Source of the DNA: Aurantiochytrium sp. KH105
Taxonomy: Eukaryota; Sar; Bigyra; Thraustochytrida; Thraustochytriidae
Reading direction: 5' to 3'
DNA length: 64,000 bases
NCBI GenBank assembly: GCA_003116975.1
Contig: BGKB01000017.1
Span: forward strand, 806,001 to 870,000
Positions 17,801 to 27,600 of the stretch are shown here, in pieces; within the stretch, counting starts at the first letter, position 1, and every line of letters starts with the position of its first letter. The notes under the pieces were generated by a model. It did not search any database, was not told the DNA's origin, and saw only the letters and a program-made list of their open reading frames with translations. The position numbers were made by a program, and so were the translations under genes.

Positions 17801-20800
17801 TTCCGCGAGCGGAGGCGGGACGATCTGCTCTGGGTTTGGGCACGACGCGAGATCCAAGGTCTTGAACATCACGTTGTTCACGTACGGAACGGCGCAGTTC
17901 TGAAGCATGCGAGGAATAGCGGAAGCGTAAAAGTACGCAACAAGCTCAACAATGGCGCCGACCATTTCTTCCATGCCTTCACTGAGGATCTCACGCGTCG
18001 AGGTCAACGTGACGCCCGACAAATCCCCAAGCGTCACATCGAGTTTGCGAATGAAGAAGCCTTCGTCATAGTACGTCGAGAGCCAGCAGTCAAGTGCATG
18101 CTCGGCGAGGTGCAAACTCTGATCTTCTTGTACTGCGAGAAGCTGCGAAAGCGTCAGATCGAGGAGCTTCTCGTAGTTGAAGGCTGTCACCAGCTCCGCC
18201 ACAATGTTCAAGTCTGTGATCCGAATCGCCAAGTCGATCTCTTCACGAATGACAGTGCCAGGTTGCTCGCCTGCAGCCTCGCCGTCAAGCTCGATCCATG
18301 GAGAGATGGTCACGTCGAGCGGAAGATCGTCCCTGAAAGTGATGCGGTTCTTCGTGGTCATTGTTCCGAGCGGCTCGAGAAATTCAAAGGTCTCGAGAAG
18401 ACGGTTGACACTCTTGACACGTAGATAGCCAGGGTTGAAGCGGAAGCCCGGGTCTTCGCTCGAGTAGTCGAGACCAAGGTCGAGCTTGTCGATCGGAAAC
18501 ACAAAGGTCACGTTGCCGTTCTCCGGGTCCTCTGGATCATCGAGCTCGAAGAGATCCGAAAGCGCGTTGCCAGACGTGTTGCCCAACGCCGTAAAGACGT
18601 TCTGCAGCGTCGGGCCCTTGACCGTGTCGAGCAGATAGCGCACGATTTCAAAGACAAAGGACTCCTTAAAGTTGACCAAGTTCGGCAGGTCCCCGCCATT
18701 GGCTTGGAAGACCTTGATCTCCATGTCCTCGACCGACTCGAGCTCCTCAATCTCGGCTGTGCAGCGCTCAATCGTCTCGGTAACGTTGGGGACGTCCAAC
18801 GACAAAAGGCTCAAGGCGATATCCACGGTGCTCTCGGCGTTTACACAGGTCTCGGCCGTCAGGTTGGCGTACTGGGCCGGAATACCCTCGATAACATCAA
18901 GGACGAGGTCAGTGATGACATCGGCGAGAGTGGTGACAAGTGCTTGGGCACGCGCATCAGGTTGCTCGGCGTCCAGGATGGAAAGTGCTTGCTCGACTTT
19001 GTTGGAACTTCCCGAGTTCGAGCGCGTCTGCGTGACTTCGAACGTGAGCGCCGAGATGGAAGCCTGACTCGCCTCCCTTTCAAATTGAATATCACTGAGC
19101 GCCGCCAGAAGACAGGGGATGCGATCGAGCTGGCTGATGTAAAGAGCATAGATGAGCTCGATGTTGATGGCCAGCTTGGTCATGGTCACGTCGATATCGA
19201 GCTCGCTGAGAGAGAGCTTGAGTATGGCCGCCTCATCAATGTCTTTGCTGGGAACCACGGCCTGAAACTGGATCGAAAGCTCTAGGGGGCGTTCCGGGAG
19301 CACGGTGCTGCCGTCCGAGCTCAAAAGAGCACCGCCAAGACCAAAGCCGATATCGAGGCCTTCGCCCGGCGACGAGAGCGTGAGCTTGTAGAGCGAGTCC
19401 AGGTTGCCGATGACAAAGTCAGAAAACTGGATAAAGTCGTCCTCGTCGCTGAAGGAGGTTAGGATTCCAGCCGAGTTGTACTCTTCGTCAAGTCCCCACT
19501 CACCGTCGGGACGGCCAACGCTGTTGAACGGAAAGCTCTCGTAGGATTCTTCGTTGAACTTGAGGACCTCATCAATGAACTCGTTGAGATCAACCTCGGT
19601 GTCACGAATACGCTCACCGCCAACACCATCATTGATGAGAGCGTAGACGGGCGAGAAGATGGCGCCGTCAAAGTCGATCTCAAGCGGACCATGCCCCGAA
19701 GGACCCTGCCACGGTGGGCACGTGTTCGAGTCGTCCTGGCCAGGAAGAGTGACCTCTTCGAGAAGGATTTCGTTGACAAGCTCACGGACAGGTCCATTGA
19801 TAATTCCAGGGAACTTGGTCTTCAGCGCGCCCTTGATGATATCCACGCCAAGCTCGATGCCGTTCTGGATGAGATTGGAGAGACCGACTCCATCAAAGTT
19901 AACCATTTGGGGGTCGTTGATTGCACCGAGACTTGCCACGACGTTGGTCACATTGAGCGCATAGGCAGCAGGGCTGACGCAACGCAAGAGCTTGGAAAAG
20001 GCACCAAAGGACTCGCCCGCAAAGTCAATATCCAGAATCTGGCCGACTTGAAGGTCGACAATCTCATCGGGGTTGAGAAGCGCGAGCATGCTCGCTCCAA
20101 AGTCGACGTCCTGAACATTTGTGGTGAAGTTGAAGGTGAACTCGCTCGAGTCGCTCGAGCAAGTACCCGGAGCCGGAAGATTGCAGGATGCCGTAACCCA
20201 GGAGCCGCGGTCAAGGCGCACATAAATTTCGACCTCAAGCGTCACGTCATCCACGACGATGGAGTTGTTAAAGGTGTAGCGAAGACGATCATCATACGGG
20301 ACGTCGGTTCCAATGTTGAGGATCTCAAAGGTGGACAGTGTGTTGAGGCCCTGCAGAGACAGACGCTGGAGACGCACCGTGACGTCAGAGACATTGAGCG
20401 GGACCGAGACCTCGAGCGCGGCGTCATAGGCCTCCAGATCGAGCGGAAAGGTCCCATCGGGTTCCGTAAGGAGGCTAATGAGCTCATTGATGACGGGACG
20501 ACCCTCGTACACGGCTTGAACGCTAGGCGAACCGAGCCAGTTGTTGAGCATGACGCTGACGGACTCCATGACGGTGCTGTCGCGGTAGTTGATCGCGTCG
20601 CCAAGCATGGTCGCATCGACACCACTGTAGGGCTCGGTGGCAAGAATCGCGGCGTCGCTGTCGGCCAACTGGACATCCTGGCCGACAGACTCGCCCCACT
20701 CATCAACTTGATCTTTCACCATTCTCCATACCTCATTGATGATGCCAGGGGAATCACTTTCCTCGAGCCAGGCGGCCTCCTCGATGATTTGGCACACAAT

Positions 20801-21571
20801 ACCGCCTGCGACGGCCTCTACAACGGTGGTTACCGTACCAAGAACGAAATCGGCCCCCAAGAAGTTGATGGCACCTGTGCCCTCGAAACAGCCACCGAAG
20901 CAGATCTCAACGTACTCAAAGCCGTCCTCACCAGCAGTGAGGACGAGGTTGAGGTCCGGCTCGATATCGCACTTGTCGTACGGAAGGAGAATAGTCTCTG
21001 GTAGTTCAGTATTGAGCGTAAAGCCTGTTTCCGTGAAAAAGTCGATGCCAAGGGAGAGAGTGATACCCTCGACGTTCGCGGGCTGGATCATGGTGAAGGG
21101 TCCCTCAAAGGTGGCGGTAAGTGTCGCGCCCCCGGCTTCCATGGTGAGCAGCTCGACGCGGACATCTCCTGTGCAGCTGATTTTGAAATTCTGCACGTCG
21201 ACCTGGGCGTTGATTTCCGTGTTTCCAGTGTTTGTGGCATGGTCGAGCACAATGTCGGCGACCTGGCCGTCGTAGCACTGAAGGTCCCAGATGGTAAAGG
21301 TGCCGGAGGTGATAACGTCCCCGAGTCTTCCGCAGGTGAAGTCAAAGCCTTCAACGAGACAAACGCGGATATCCTTGGCACTCTCTGGCAGGTCCCGCAC
21401 GTCGCCGAAGCAGGTGTCGTCATTAATGGTGGGGCCTGGGCATGGTCCAGGAATGGGTCCAAAGGTTTTATCAGATAAATAGTCGGCGAAGAAGTCTGCG
21501 CGGCTCGCGGGCACCAAGCTCGCGAGTACGCACAGCACTGCCGCAACGGCGCCTTGGGCATGGCGGCCCAT
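14858..21571 (-). CDS. PqiA-fusion membrane protein, copy 1 (large lumenal ectodomain + PqiA-like membrane region)
   Basis: 2237 residues from the ATG at 21571; the frame extends ten codons further but without an ATG. The N-terminus is a classic signal peptide (hydrophobic core AAVLCVLASLVP, likely cleavage after ASRA). Residues to about 1620 form an acidic ectodomain with numerous N-x-S/T sequons and paired Cys. Within it a unit recurs four times (around plus-strand positions 20030-20110, 19095-19156, 18130-18180 and 17175-17240), with a core like KLLDLTLSQL..IPCLL. The last ~620 residues hold about nine membrane segments with both PqiA signatures: WNSGAWPLAVLIAVAS and KWSFLDVFVIVITLAAL (about 16262-16470), then WSGLEIFLVAMVL (about 15515-15570). 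A cytosolic tail ends with the Cys-rich motif WCAPCNRCC. PqiA proteins are bacterial membrane partners of MCE lipid-transfer proteins; a lipid-transport role here is inference. First of three tandem paralogues and very close to copy 3. Confidence 0.85.
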   Translation of the reverse strand: MGRHAQGAVAAVLCVLASLVPASRADFFADYLSDKTFGPIPGPCPGPTINDDTCFGDVRDLPESAKDIRVCLVEGFDFTCGRLGDVITSGTFTIWDLQCYDGQVADIVLDHATNTGNTEINAQVDVQNFKISCTGDVRVELLTMEAGGATLTATFEGPFTMIQPANVEGITLSLGIDFFTETGFTLNTELPETILLPYDKCDIEPDLNLVLTAGEDGFEYVEICFGGCFEGTGAINFLGADFVLGTVTTVVEAVAGGIVCQIIEEAAWLEESDSPGIINEVWRMVKDQVDEWGESVGQDVQLADSDAAILATEPYSGVDATMLGDAINYRDSTVMESVSVMLNNWLGSPSVQAVYEGRPVINELISLLTEPDGTFPLDLEAYDAALEVSVPLNVSDVTVRLQRLSLQGLNTLSTFEILNIGTDVPYDDRLRYTFNNSIVVDDVTLEVEIYVRLDRGSWVTASCNLPAPGTCSSDSSEFTFNFTTNVQDVDFGASMLALLNPDEIVDLQVGQILDIDFAGESFGAFSKLLRCVSPAAYALNVTNVVASLGAINDPQMVNFDGVGLSNLIQNGIELGVDIIKGALKTKFPGIINGPVRELVNEILLEEVTLPGQDDSNTCPPWQGPSGHGPLEIDFDGAIFSPVYALINDGVGGERIRDTEVDLNEFIDEVLKFNEESYESFPFNSVGRPDGEWGLDEEYNSAGILTSFSDEDDFIQFSDFVIGNLDSLYKLTLSSPGEGLDIGFGLGGALLSSDGSTVLPERPLELSIQFQAVVPSKDIDEAAILKLSLSELDIDVTMTKLAINIELIYALYISQLDRIPCLLAALSDIQFEREASQASISALTFEVTQTRSNSGSSNKVEQALSILDAEQPDARAQALVTTLADVITDLVLDVIEGIPAQYANLTAETCVNAESTVDIALSLLSLDVPNVTETIERCTAEIEELESVEDMEIKVFQANGGDLPNLVNFKESFVFEIVRYLLDTVKGPTLQNVFTALGNTSGNALSDLFELDDPEDPENGNVTFVFPIDKLDLGLDYSSEDPGFRFNPGYLRVKSVNRLLETFEFLEPLGTMTTKNRITFRDDLPLDVTISPWIELDGEAAGEQPGTVIREEIDLAIRITDLNIVAELVTAFNYEKLLDLTLSQLLAVQEDQSLHLAEHALDCWLSTYYDEGFFIRKLDVTLGDLSGVTLTSTREILSEGMEEMVGAIVELVAYFYASAIPRMLQNCAVPYVNNVMFKTLDLASCPNPEQIVPPPLAEGNTVLRFDTSPGLNSFLSFWFEDVVSEDYAALNTVLNGAAEELLFLNSESSTGDQSFNFTLPLVYNGVSYGTIFLELADVKFGGLGTFRDLRPLIPFGSDLQPMYDPSDYPNEEESARRRLVSAGQQPYTTQTDINIEGPLSIEAKVTINAYDLFEGYPEMINELDVKLSVSDVFIMLQLLLEVDLVKLMDVRFRSFSTLSEIPCLLIPVEKLEPLAFNFNLSAVEIQGGCAGTCDFPLLTYLEDSSPFVNNEENQEEISKLVTDFVDYWTAFVGTKGAQQLIDGAISQAEDDCAAIYELVDDLTTFEERQRDDAATVFAYIFLGGCGVAAIGALLLVPLHRRRQKKAIAAKLVGTMPFERDEYFAGEMALTELRAKSIFQHPITPLVARFLIPFVQLMNVTGLVVAIGFSDAANIIVSVTLFGATTQTIALVPFTLFSTINDTWNSGAWPLAVLIAVASCMWPIIKNLILMFLWFAPTTIVSAKRRRFILEVLDMLGKWSFLDVFVIVITLAALRSYVVGAFYANVAFIDDEVFITDVNVTPESGLVLLCFVAALSLIVNHIVMFYHDRVEESNQRSEDRANGNHEIAKRLPRRATVKYPIWKHEFSGSSKSGFTRVVDPIKAKIMVGVVGIAFLFIVIGIWLPLITFELRGLLGLLLEVVSTDSPRLNGQMLNRKTYSVIEMGAALAESPTTNGFEVVSLTFFKILYAIATYIGPIVLFIMMTVLFLVPVNLNTGKSLFFWTKIASYWSGLEIFLVAMVLTIMEISIVTQFITDFITNDVCSQIVGALEVLVEEPDLDAFCFNAVGILQPTSVLLFVGVALELTCFYIITVIAHAVLADRYYDAYKGLRSDVKPHRMLRLDRFILTHFTTLRRTAQRPSRGAVDPSAPPELAGVVGPFTDLDNQDDNELIDHEDMWCAPCNRCCANEKGQRTAEARIDAWQSRFAVASNVHRRESGNPAFGASGGPPAARFRSNSIDV

Positions 21572-22570
21572 TTTCGTCGCGAAGAACGAACGGACAAACA
21601 AACAGAAACACAGACAAACACCTACCTGCGAGTTCCGCTCGCCAGGCGTACCGATGAATGTAAATGTCGGGACGGGTCAATCAATCACTTGCTCTCTCCT
21701 CGTCGCCTTCCGCTCGCAGCGCCGCGCTGCGTAGCCTTTGCCTCGCGCAGAGCTCTCGCTGGCCGCTCGTGGACGCGGGCGGAGTCCCTTTTCAGGATTT
21801 GGTGAGGCGTGCAGGCGGGGATTTCGGGCCCGAAGCGACGCCGAGCCGCTAGGGTTTGTTTGTCTCTTTGGCTCTCGCTTTACGTACTTTACCCGCCGCG
21901 CTCGCTGCGCACCGTCTGCAAGGCGCTCACGACGTCGCCTCCCTCCGCGGCAGCACACGCTCGCGGACTCTCTCTTCCTCCGCCGCCGCAGTCGATCTCG
22001 GGACCCTCCGGGCGAGACCTAATCGCGCGGCACGTGCGGCGCGGCTTAGGTCTAGCGCGTGCAGCAACGCAGCGGCCAGCAGCGGCAGCTCGCAGCGCGT
22101 GCAGCGGCGGCGCGAACCCTGGTACGTACGTGCGCGCGGGTACGGTACGCGAGGAGGCGGGAGAGCCCGGGGCGGGAGGGGCGGGCGCGAAGAGCAGGGC
22201 TCGCAGAGGAGCGATCGGCTGCGGAGAAGGATGGACGGAGGAACTCGGAGTCTGGGCCGGCGCAGGTCTGGCGGGCTTGGGGAAGACGATGGCGGGAGGG
22301 AGGGAAATGGTGCGCGGCGGCGGCGGCCCTCTGGATGCGCAAGCCGGCATGTGAGCGGGGAATTCACGTCTTTCTTTTTTTCTACCCTTTGACGGTGTTT
22401 TGCACATTGCATTTTCTGGGGTTTTCTTCGCAGTGCCGCCGTGTTTACGTGCGGCGTGAGCGTGTGCTTGCACATAGTATATATATATACGTGCATCTTC
22501 AGGTCGAGGCGAGAGAAGGGGTTAGTATACATGGTGGACAGAAAGGCAACGATCCAAGCTTGGACCGACC

Positions 22571-22594
22571 GATCGATCGATCGATCGATCGATC
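22571..22594. repeat. GATC tetranucleotide microsatellite
   Basis: Six perfect GATC units followed by degenerate AATC and ACCGACCG-type units, in the region upstream of PqiA-fusion copy 1. Confidence 0.85.
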
Positions 22595-24469
22595 AATCAA
22601 TACACCGACCGATCGACCGGCCGGCTGGCCTGCAAACCACTCAATTCATCAGACGCTCCATCCATGCCGCGCAGCTGCGCTCGCCGCCCGACCAGAATGG
22701 ACGCGTCGCCCAATGGATCGGCCAGCCGCTCGACATAGATTACGAATGGACAGAATGCTGGCCGCCCGCATGGATGCGTGAGTGGATACGGCGAAATGAA
22801 TGCGAGGCAGGTCCCCCCACAGTGTCCATCTCGGGTGCGGGGGAAAGTGCGGGGCGCCGGTTGCGCGCTGTTTAGGTTTTGGTCCAGGCTCGTCGCCATC
22901 GCGGCCGAGACCAAGATCGAGGTCGAGGTCGAGCTCGAGGCCGAGGCCGAGGTTGAGGGTAAGAACCCGGAGGATACGCGCCGAAAGATGCGACGGAGGC
23001 GGTCGGTACGTACGTCCGGAGTGGATGGAGGGAGGGACAGCGAGCTTGCCTGGCGCGAGGGGCGGAGAAGGAGAAGGAGGAGCAGCAGCGGATGAACAGA
23101 GACTTGAGTCTGTCTGGGCTCTGAGTCTGCTGAGAAATAACTGCTTGCGAGAAAGCAGATAGCGCAAGATCGGCGAGGGAAGCAAGAGAAGCGAGCAGGG
23201 GTTCGTGCGTGGAATGATTGCAACGATCTGGGCGCGCAACGGCGTCGGCATTGCAGCGGGAGGGAAGCGCGAAAAGGACGCTCCGGGTGAAAGGAGCGAA
23301 GTGCGCTGTGCCTTGGCCGCCCTAAAAGGAAAGGGAAGGAAAACGAAACGGAGCAGGAGCCGTGGTGGCTGGCACGGACATGATGAGGAAGAGGAGCAGG
23401 GCCTGTGCGTGTGACATAAGCCGCAGACGCAGCCGCCACCGGAGCTGGGCGCCTTGCGCTGCTTGGCTTGCCTCCATCGCTGCAGCTGCTTTGTTGCTTG
23501 ATCGCTGTCAGCGACATCTGCGAGTGGGCCGTGGCCCGAGTGAGATTAGGTGAGCGAGCGGCCAGGCACGGCTGGATGGCGAGAGGCGACACTTTCAAAT
23601 TTGCGTCCGCCGCAACCCGAAAAGGGTCGCTGTCAGCCTCTTTGTTGAGGATTGAGGGCGCCGCGCGCTCGGCGCAAGTCTGGCCTGACAGCGAAGGGTG
23701 CGGGATTAGGCCAGATTCGTGTGAGGCGGGGAGACCTGACCACTTATCTTTTCTCGGACGCTCTTCTCCTTGGGGAGATTAGGGAGTGCATTTGGGGACA
23801 CAATCTTGATTGATTGTGAAAGCGTTTGGAGAAGACCGAGCGTGAGACTTGGGGGCTGTTTTTTTACAAGTGAATTGGCTTTAGAGCTGCGGCATTTGGG
23901 GACTCGTGAAGTCAGCCGCAGCACGTTGACGAAACGCAACGTGCCATTTCTTTACTCTCTTGCTTGCTGGCTTGTCTGCAATTTTCAATCACGAGTGCTG
24001 AACACGTTTAGGCTGACCAAACTTGTTTCAATGCTGTGAAAAACGACGACTTTCTCGAGGTGCGGCCAATTTTGATCCAAAAAGCTGTCGAATTCGGAAG
24101 AACTTGTCTGCGACTTGTCATGAGTCGTAAAAATCTTGAACGCCCGCTCTGTCGAGCACATATACTTGGAGATGCCGGTTGCTTCAGTTTGCTGGCATTG
24201 CGTACGTCACACTCGATGTATGAATTATCGCACCTCAAAAGACAGCATAGTGGGTGTCGAGTGTGCCAAGAACGATTGTTCACAGCTCATGACAAGAGAA
24301 AATCGGTTGACTTCGACAATTTGCCGAAGAGTATGCTGTCCTACATGAGCTGGATCAGAGGCCGCCGTGCCTCGCAACAGCTCGAAACCATGCAAAGTTA
24401 ACTGAGGCCGAAAAAGGGCACAGCGACGATACAAATGGCAAGGGTCAAGTGCCATTTCAGCTTCTTCTT

Positions 24470-24470
<1 letters not shown>

Positions 24471-24510
<40 letters not shown>
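24471..24510. repeat. TGC trinucleotide microsatellite
   Basis: About thirteen perfect TGC units followed by GATGATGATGATAATG, roughly 120 bases beyond the stop codon of PqiA-fusion copy 2, probably in its 3' flank. Confidence 0.9.
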
Positions 24511-24520
<10 letters not shown>

Positions 24521-24626
24521 ATAATGTTAATGCCAATTCCCTGTGATGACGACCAGGTTGTAGTAAGAGAAGAATAAAAAACTCATAAATTGAAAACACA
24601 AAGAAAAACATGAGGTGCAGGTAAAC

Positions 24627-27600
24627 TTAAACCTCGACGGAGTCCTTTCTCCCACGAGGACGCGGCAGAGGCTGAGCGCCACGACTTTGATTGCCCCAAC
24701 CACGGTTAGAAGCGCCCGGGTAGCGAAGTTGGGGTTGGGCCGCGGTTGGACTCGTGCCAGCAAATGCCGGATTGTCAGACTCGCGCCGGACGCCAACACG
24801 ACCACCCCCACCAGGAGCGCGCGTATTGAATTTGGCATGCCAAACATCGATGCGAGCATCAGCAGTACGCTGACCCTTTTCGTTCGAGCAGCATCCAGAG
24901 AGCAAGCGGCACCAAGGCTCATCCGGAGCAATCAAATCGTCGTCGTCCTGATCAAGATCTGTGAAGGGTCCAGCACTGCGGCCCGATACCGAGTCTGGGC
25001 CACTTGGCGACATTGAGGGAGTGCCCGGTGTGCCCGGGGCGAGTGGATCCTGCAGCCGTGTGCACATGAACAAAAGCCAGCGGTTGATCCGCAGCATCTT
25101 GTGCGGCTTCGCATCGGACCGAAAAGCGTTGTACGCGTCAAAGTACCGATCTGCAAGCACCGCATGCGCAATCACAGAGATGATATAAAAGCTGACGAGC
25201 TCGAGGATGATGCCGGTAAAAAGGAAGAACGCCGTGGGCTCAAAGTAACCTACCGCGTTGAAACAATACGCATCGAGGTCTGAGTCCACCAGAAGCTCGA
25301 GCGATCCGCGAATTTGGGAACAAGCATCGTCTGTGACAAAGTCCGTAATGAACTGCGTTGCAACGCTGATCTCCATCACCGTGAGCACCAAACCCACAAG
25401 GAAGATCTCGAGTCCAGACCAGTACGAGCAAATCTTGGTCCAAAAGAAAAAGGAACGGCCCATGTTGAGATTGATAGGCATCACGAAGAGAACCGCTTGC
25501 ATGCCCAGGAGCACAAGCGGAGCGGCGAAAACTGTCGCGGCAAAAAGAGTCTTGAAAAACGCGATAATCACCGCCTCGAGCCCTGTGGTGGTGGGCGAGG
25601 TGGAGAGAAGAGCGCCCATCTGGACCGCAGAGTACGTCTTGCGGTTAAGAAAGTCCTCACTCGTCGATTCATCATCGGACGAGATGACCTCGAGCAGCAA
25701 GCCCAACAAACCCCGCAGCTCAAACGTGATGAGCGGAGTCGCAATGCCCACGCAGATGCAAAGAAAAGACACAAAGGAAACTCCAAGGAGCACTCGAGCA
25801 GCGATAGGACTCACGACGCGTGACTGTCCTTCTTCGTTGATGCCCGTGAACTGATGCTTCATGATTGGCAATCTGAGAGCGGCGAGACGCGGCATCATGC
25901 GCGCAACATCGTGATTGCCCAAAGCGTGATCCTCGCTGCGCCTATTCGACTCCACGACGCGCTCGTGGTAGTACATGACGACGTGGTTGATGATGAGCGA
26001 GAGAGAAGCTACAAAGGCCAGCAGCACGAGACCATCCTCTGGTGTCACACTGACATCCGTAACAAAAAAGCTCTCGTCCAGGAATGTCATGTTGCCATAG
26101 AAAGCACCCACCACATACGCCCGGAGAGCCGCGAGCGTAATGACAATGACGAACACGTCCAGAAAAGACCACTTGCCCAGCATGTCAAGAATCTCGATGG
26201 CGCGCTGACGGCGACTCGTCCCAACAATTGTCGTCGGCACAAACCAAAGAAAGAGCAGCAAAAGATTCTTGGTGATGGGCCACATGCACGAGGCGACGGC
26301 AATAAATATCGCCATTGCCCAGGCCCCAGAATTCCAGGTGTCGTTGATTGTCGAAAAAAGCGTAAAGGGGACCAGGGCGACGGATTCAGATGTTGCGCCA
26401 AAAATTGTAATGCTCACGACGATGTTGGCCGCTTCAGAGAAGGCAATGGCAACGACGAGGCCAACCACGTTCATGATCGCAATGAAAGGCACCAAAAAAC
26501 GTGCGACGCTAGGCGTGATGGGATGCTGAAAGATGCTCTTGGCCCGAAGCTCTGTGAGGGCGATCTCATTGACAAAGTCCTCGCCGCGCTCGTGCGGCTT
26601 CGTGCCAGCGATCTTGGACTTGATGGCGCTCTGCTGCCGACTCCGGTGCAAGGGCACGAGGAGAAGCATACCGATGCCAGCAACACCACACCCCCCAAGG
26701 AAGATGTAGGCAAAGGTCGAGGCCGCGTCTGCCTCCGAGAGACTATCGTCGTTCTCCAGTGTCTCATCTGTTGAGGACAGCGCGGCACACTCTTCCGCAG
26801 CGAGGGCAAGAGTTGAGTTGATCAGTTCCTGGGCGCCGCGCGTTGTCAGAAAACCGTCCACGTACTCGACGAGCTCGTTGACGGCCTGGCTAATCTCCGC
26901 GCTATCACTCGTGGACAACTCGTCGCCCTCTTCGAGGTACTCGATGAAAGGGAACTCGCATCTGCCAGCGCACGACACAGTGATGTCAATGTCGGACGTG
27001 GTGAAGTTAAAGTCCAGCGGCTGCAGCTGTCGGACGGGTACGAGCAGGCACGGGAGTTGCTTCAAGGTCGTCCACGCACGGAGCTGGACGTTCAAAAAGT
27101 CAGCCCAATCCACTGCAAACAAGAGCTGCAGGCCAAAGTCCAGATCGGTCACGGTCACGGCAATATCCAGTTCGTTGATCATCTCCGGGTAACCCACGAA
27201 GAGATCGTACGTGTTGAAGGTCACCTTGCAAGAGATCGTGACGGGACCGCTCATCGCAATATTCGTCTGCGTCGTGTAGGGCTGCTGACTAGTGGTGAGC
27301 TCGGCCAGACGTCTACGCGAGTCCGGAAGGTAGTCTTTGGGGTCGTACAAGGGATTGCCGTCCGGTTTAAAGGGAATGAAGGGCCGCAGATCCTCGATGG
27401 TGTTAATGCCTGTGATCTCGATGTTGGCGAGACCAAAAAGAATCTCACCGTAAAAGATACCGTTGTACACGAGCGGAATCGAGACATTGAATGATTCGTC
27501 ACCACCAAGGGCGTTCTCATCCAAAAATACCAAATCTTTGGTGGCCTCGTAGAGAACATCGTTGACGTTCGTGTACCCGCCGGCGACTGCATCAGAAAAC

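Larger units (their letters stand above)
21572..24626. other. 3 kb intergenic region between PqiA-fusion copies 1 and 2
   Basis: This region holds the promoter and leader of copy 1 (left) and the 3' flank of copy 2 (right). The left half is very GC-rich, with an AT dinucleotide run at 22478-22489, a GATC x6 run at 22571-22594 and CCGACCGATCG-type repeats. The right half (about 23700-24450) is clearly more AT-rich. A TGC trinucleotide tract lies at 24471-24510, followed by GATGATGATG. Open frames in it translate to Arg/Ser/Pro-rich or low-complexity sequence. I see no gene that I can support. Confidence 0.5.

Noticed and set aside
22288-22875. Possible spliced gene: ATG at 22288, GTGAGC donor near 22351, TTCTTCGCAG acceptor near 22434
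   Set aside because: Splice-like borders exist, but the downstream frame reads through GATC and ATAT simple repeats and resembles no protein.
22597-23598. 333-codon minus-strand open frame in the copy 1-2 intergenic region
   Set aside because: The translation is Ser/Arg/Pro-rich with repeat-derived stretches and no hydrophobic or domain pattern. It overlaps other open frames equally long on the opposite strand, typical of GC-rich noncoding DNA.
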